DNA from: Clostridiaceae bacterium | Lineage (GTDB): Bacteria > Bacillota > Clostridia > Lachnospirales > Lachnospiraceae | DNA: 64,000 nucleotides | Assembly: GCA_910575435.1 (NCBI GenBank) | Contig: CAJTGI010000004.1 | Span: forward strand, 248,001-312,000 | Direction: 5' to 3' | In this document: positions 60,837 to 64,000 of the stretch, piece by piece | Position numbering within the stretch: the stretch's first letter is position 1 | Layout: every line of letters starts with the position of its first letter | Program-made: the position numbers and the translations under genes | Notes under the pieces: generated by a model | What the model was told of the DNA's origin: nothing | The model's database searches: none | What the model saw: only the letters and a program-made list of their open reading frames with translations

Positions 60837-61304
60837 TTACATTCGACCGTGAATCGTAGCAACAGATTCCACACGTTTTACCCTCGTCTTGAAAACCCAT
60901 CTCTTGGTACTGATGTAATTTACAATGGAAAGGATCACGCATACCGTAACTTTGGCCTCCAATCCCTCCACGCCAAAGAGAGGCCCGTCCATGCCCAGCG
61001 CATACAGTTGGGGCTGCAGGACGATCTCCAGCATCCCTGTGACGCCCCTGGCAGTCACGAAGGAAATAAACTCCTTTGCCACAATACCCTTGTCAAAACT
61101 CCTGCTCTCGAACACGAACAATTTGTTCATCAAAAAGGTGACCAGCGTGGTCAGCCCCCAAGAAAAAGCATTGGCAAAAAACATGGGCATCCATGTTATC
61201 AAATCTGAATAGGCAATCCAATTAAAGAAAGTCATGGATACGCCCACCGCAATATAGAGCAAAAGTTCTTTATGTCTCTCAACCCATCGGTTCTCTCTCA
61301 TCAT
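60837..61304 (-). CDS. GtrA-family membrane protein
   Basis: A 155-aa membrane protein with four TM helices (~15-35, 37-60, 85-105 and 115-138) in the usual GtrA pattern, with FLMNKLFVFESR after helix 2 and NYISTKRWVFK near the end. GtrA proteins are linked to transport or assembly of lipid-linked sugars for cell-surface polysaccharide. No glycosyltransferase lies next to it here. ATG 61304 and the codon-2 Met are both possible starts. Confidence 0.85.
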   Translation of the reverse strand: MMRENRWVERHKELLLYIAVGVSMTFFNWIAYSDLITWMPMFFANAFSWGLTTLVTFLMNKLFVFESRSFDKGIVAKEFISFVTARGVTGMLEIVLQPQLYALGMDGPLFGVEGLEAKVTVCVILSIVNYISTKRWVFKTRVKRVESVATIHGRM

Positions 61305-61558
61305 TTCACCCCGTTTCTTCTAAACTCTGAAATCTTCTATCGTATATTTCAAATGTCATCTAGTGATTTTCAAATTTTCAAAGCAGGAAGTTCGCTCACA
61401 TACCCTGAAAACTTTTCACCTTTGCCATTATACACGGAATGAAATAAAATACCATCCAAATAAAATCCATGAAACACAAGAAATTTGTCATATATCCACA
61501 ATGGAATTTACAAATTAATCCACATGATTCGTCAAAAAGAACTTGGGCTCTGAAGTCC

Positions 61559-63910
61559 TCAGATTAATCCGCGGTTCTTTGCCTCATTCACTGCGGAAGC
61601 CTTCCCGCTGACCCCCAGCTTCCGATATGTCTCCTTGCTGTGATATTTCACCGTACTGCTGGTAATATGCAGAAACTCCGCAATTTCGTCCACCCGATAT
61701 CCTTCTGCCTGCAGGCGGAGAATATTTAACGCATTATCCGACAGAACAATATCCCCCTCCGTCTTTTTCTTCAAATACGCCGGATACTGACTCTCCATTT
61801 TCCTGCACTCTCTGAAAACCTGGCTGCGGTATCCTTCGTCCTGCCATGTACAATCCCCTTCTTTCAGCAATTTTAGAATCGCCCCGCCCTCCCTGGAAAA
61901 CACCCTGACAAAGCGATATTCCTCTGCCCGCTCAATGCATTCCTGCAAAAGCAGCTCCCACCCGCTCTGTTTCATTCTGTATTTTACCACGGCAAGGAGC
62001 AGCATGGATTCTATGGCAACATAATTTCGCTTCTGTTTTTCTGCATAATAGAGCATCTTCTGCAGCAAGCCGTATGCTTTATCATACCTTCCAAATTGGA
62101 TATATGCCCGAATCTTTGTAAGATAGCGAAACCGTTCCAGGGAACAGAACTCTTTATTTTCATCCGGGGATTCTTCCATCCACGCAAGAATCTGGGGAGT
62201 TTTTCCCTGATAAAATGCAACCCGGCAGCTAAACGCCCGCAGGTTAGGCAGAAGCTGGGGCACTTCTTTTTCTGCCCTCTGCCTGAAACTCTCCAAAATA
62301 TCCTGGGCATCCTCCGCATACCCATTCAGCACAGATAGCCATACCAAAATCCCCACCGCCACGAATACCTGCTCCATCTTGCCACCGGCCTCCGCCTGCA
62401 TGCGCCCCTTTTCCGCAAGAGATACAATCTTGCCGCTATTCAGCCCCTTTTCAAAATAACTCTCCGCAAGGGCAATGCTTACCAGCCCTTTCCCATACTT
62501 TCCAAGCACAAATTCCACAAGTTTTCCCACGCTGGCCGCCAATTCTTGATCCTTTTTGCTCCACTCGCAGAAATCCTTGCCTCCATTCATCATGGATGGC
62601 AGATTGGATGTCACCGAAAATTCCGGCAGCGTAGCCTTTCCCCCTCTCAGCAGGGTTCCGGCATTCCTAAGTAAATCTACCATCTGCACCGTGCCCCTGT
62701 GGGGCAGCCCGATATCCAGGTAGAGAAGCCTGTTCTTTGCCTCCCTTTTCGCCCTTCCCTCATTTTCTGCTGCAAACTTCTCCAGCAAGTGATACCACCG
62801 CTCGCTTTCCTCCTCGTTCATCAGAATCGACTGCAGCATGCTCATGCCCGCCATCAGCACAGGGCTGGTACAGATGGATTCCTCGGGCAGCATCAGATAA
62901 TACCGGCGAAGTTCAAAATAATGACCTACAGCCGGATTCTGCCTGGCATTGGCAACAAGCAGACGCAGAATGCCTTTCTCATCCCCTCCTGCTTCATACA
63001 TCTTAAGGGCATTGGGAATATCTCCACGCATTTCATACATATGTCCGGTATTGTAATAGATGCGGGCCATCTGCCCCATATCCACCTTCCTCTCCAGAAT
63101 CATATGCATGGATTTCTTCAAAATGGGATTGTATTCATACATCCCATCTTTTTCTTTCAAAAAGTTACCCATTTCCAGCATTTTCTTTATAAGCGGCTGA
63201 ACGTTCCCCCTGCCGGTAATCATCTGCGCCATCCTGATATCAAATCGCTCCACCACGGCCAGTTCCATCAAAAATTCCTGTATTTCTCCATCCCACTGGT
63301 TATAGACGTGCAGAAAAAATTCCCACATATTATTCGCCGCTTGTTCCACATCTCCCCCCGCCAATGCCACAAATCGCATAAACAAAGGATTGCCGCCTCC
63401 TATCTGCCAGGTCTTCCCGGCCTGCTCCTGAGACAGGTTGATATTCCATTTTTCAAAATAAAGTTCCTGGTCACACTGGTCAAGCAGCAAGTCATCCTCT
63501 GTTATGATAAAAAATATGCTGTCCACGTGGAGGGATATAAGCCATTGGGGAATGGCGCAGCGGGATATCAGCACAAGCCAAATATTTCTATGCCGCATCA
63601 GCGAGCGGAGCATGTTGGCATACTCTTCCCTCTTCCCGTAATCCATAATGCAATACAGGTCATCAATCACGATCGTATGAGGTTTGCCATCCTCCGGTAT
63701 GACGATCTGGTCTGCATCCGTTTCCTCTGCAGAATAATAATAATAGTTCTTCCGGCCGAGCGCATGCTTTGCAAGCGCGGTTTTGCCAATCCCCATAATG
63801 CCGTACAAATAGATGTTCTGATGCAATTCCTGCGCCAGCTTAAACTTTTTCTTAGCCCGTTTTGGAGGAACATATCTCCCATCCCCGCCGTCTCCCTTTT
63901 TTATCATCAT
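61559..63910 (-). CDS. MalT-like ATP-dependent LuxR-family transcriptional regulator
   Basis: A 783-aa regulator of the STAND/LAL type. An N-terminal P-loop NTPase has Walker A GIMGIGKTALAKHA (~36-49) and Walker B-like TIVIDDLYCIMD (~79-90). A long helical TPR-like sensor region follows (~280-690). The C-terminal LuxR HTH (~715-783) contains LSDNALNILRLQAEGYRVDEIAEFLHI and STVKYHSKETYRKLGVSG. MalT-type proteins bind an inducer and ATP, then activate nearby operons; the inducer here is unknown. GGGGGG lies 7 nt before the ATG. Its targets may lie upstream, beyond the window edge. Confidence 0.9.
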   Translation of the reverse strand: MMIKKGDGGDGRYVPPKRAKKKFKLAQELHQNIYLYGIMGIGKTALAKHALGRKNYYYYSAEETDADQIVIPEDGKPHTIVIDDLYCIMDYGKREEYANMLRSLMRHRNIWLVLISRCAIPQWLISLHVDSIFFIITEDDLLLDQCDQELYFEKWNINLSQEQAGKTWQIGGGNPLFMRFVALAGGDVEQAANNMWEFFLHVYNQWDGEIQEFLMELAVVERFDIRMAQMITGRGNVQPLIKKMLEMGNFLKEKDGMYEYNPILKKSMHMILERKVDMGQMARIYYNTGHMYEMRGDIPNALKMYEAGGDEKGILRLLVANARQNPAVGHYFELRRYYLMLPEESICTSPVLMAGMSMLQSILMNEEESERWYHLLEKFAAENEGRAKREAKNRLLYLDIGLPHRGTVQMVDLLRNAGTLLRGGKATLPEFSVTSNLPSMMNGGKDFCEWSKKDQELAASVGKLVEFVLGKYGKGLVSIALAESYFEKGLNSGKIVSLAEKGRMQAEAGGKMEQVFVAVGILVWLSVLNGYAEDAQDILESFRQRAEKEVPQLLPNLRAFSCRVAFYQGKTPQILAWMEESPDENKEFCSLERFRYLTKIRAYIQFGRYDKAYGLLQKMLYYAEKQKRNYVAIESMLLLAVVKYRMKQSGWELLLQECIERAEEYRFVRVFSREGGAILKLLKEGDCTWQDEGYRSQVFRECRKMESQYPAYLKKKTEGDIVLSDNALNILRLQAEGYRVDEIAEFLHITSSTVKYHSKETYRKLGVSGKASAVNEAKNRGLI

Positions 63911-64000
63911 CCTGCATCCCCCCTTTCAATACATCGCCATCCAAACTGCGTTGAAACTATTTACGGTTCCTATAAAATAATTATTTCTCATAATCCATCA

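Overview
The window looks like a chromosomal segment of a low-to-mid GC Firmicute, most likely a gut Clostridium-type bacterium of the Lachnospiraceae. This is inferred from strong AGGAGG-type ribosome binding sites, a HemZ-type coproporphyrinogen dehydrogenase, TagB/TagF-like CDP-glycerol transferases, BspA-like leucine-rich repeat surface proteins, a manganese (yybP-ykoY) riboswitch and the general protein style. Species cannot be fixed from sequence reading alone. No rRNA, tRNA, CRISPR array or intact insertion sequence was seen.

Layout. 1-2.9 kb: a polytopic membrane protein, a HAD phosphatase, a cupin/AraC regulator and a short glycoside hydrolase family 5 remnant. 2.9-10.1 kb: four uncharacterised genes on the minus strand (1183-aa solenoid-like protein, Hsp70/actin-fold-like protein, TPR protein, coiled-coil membrane protein), interrupted by a 170-bp palindromic element. 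10.3-12.1 kb: a complete regulatory unit of promoter, Mn2+ riboswitch and terminator ahead of mntP and a CaCA cation antiporter. 12.1-22.6 kb: a tandem family of four LRR_5/Ig-like surface proteins, one reduced to a pseudogene, behind a secreted subtilase gene broken by a stop codon and a frameshift. 22.8-26.0 kb: TrkA/TrkH potassium uptake. 26.1-33.8 kb: a more AT-rich block with pstSCAB-phoU-phoB-phoR under a recognisable Pho box and a divergent AraC/GyrI-type regulator. 33.8-47.2 kb: housekeeping genes (leuS, an alpha/beta hydrolase, PAP2 phosphatase, aspS, HD-GYP protein, hemZ, metallo-beta-lactamase hydrolase, relA/spoT, C39-like peptidase). 47.3-50.3 kb: two CDP-glycerol glycerophosphotransferase-like proteins. 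50.7-51.7 kb: an intracellular subtilase.

51.7-58.6 kb is a compact AT-rich operon of five overlapping or closely spaced genes that I read as a defence island. An AbiL-type pair (AAA ATPase plus RloB-like protein) leads, followed by an ABC-three-component-like set (nuclease-like YQG protein, middle component, SMC/Rad50-like ATPase with a central CxxC). An XRE regulator lies just upstream on the same strand. 59.6-63.9 kb: CheV with its terminator, a GtrA-family membrane protein and a large MalT/LuxR-type ATPase regulator.

Most noteworthy are the five-gene two-ATPase defence operon, the Hsp70-like/giant-protein module, a 297-bp near-identical tract shared by two LRR paralogues (recent gene conversion or duplication), the doubly broken subtilase, and a family of intergenic repeats ending in CTATTCACAG/CTGTGAATAG. 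Names rest on motif recognition by eye, with no database search.
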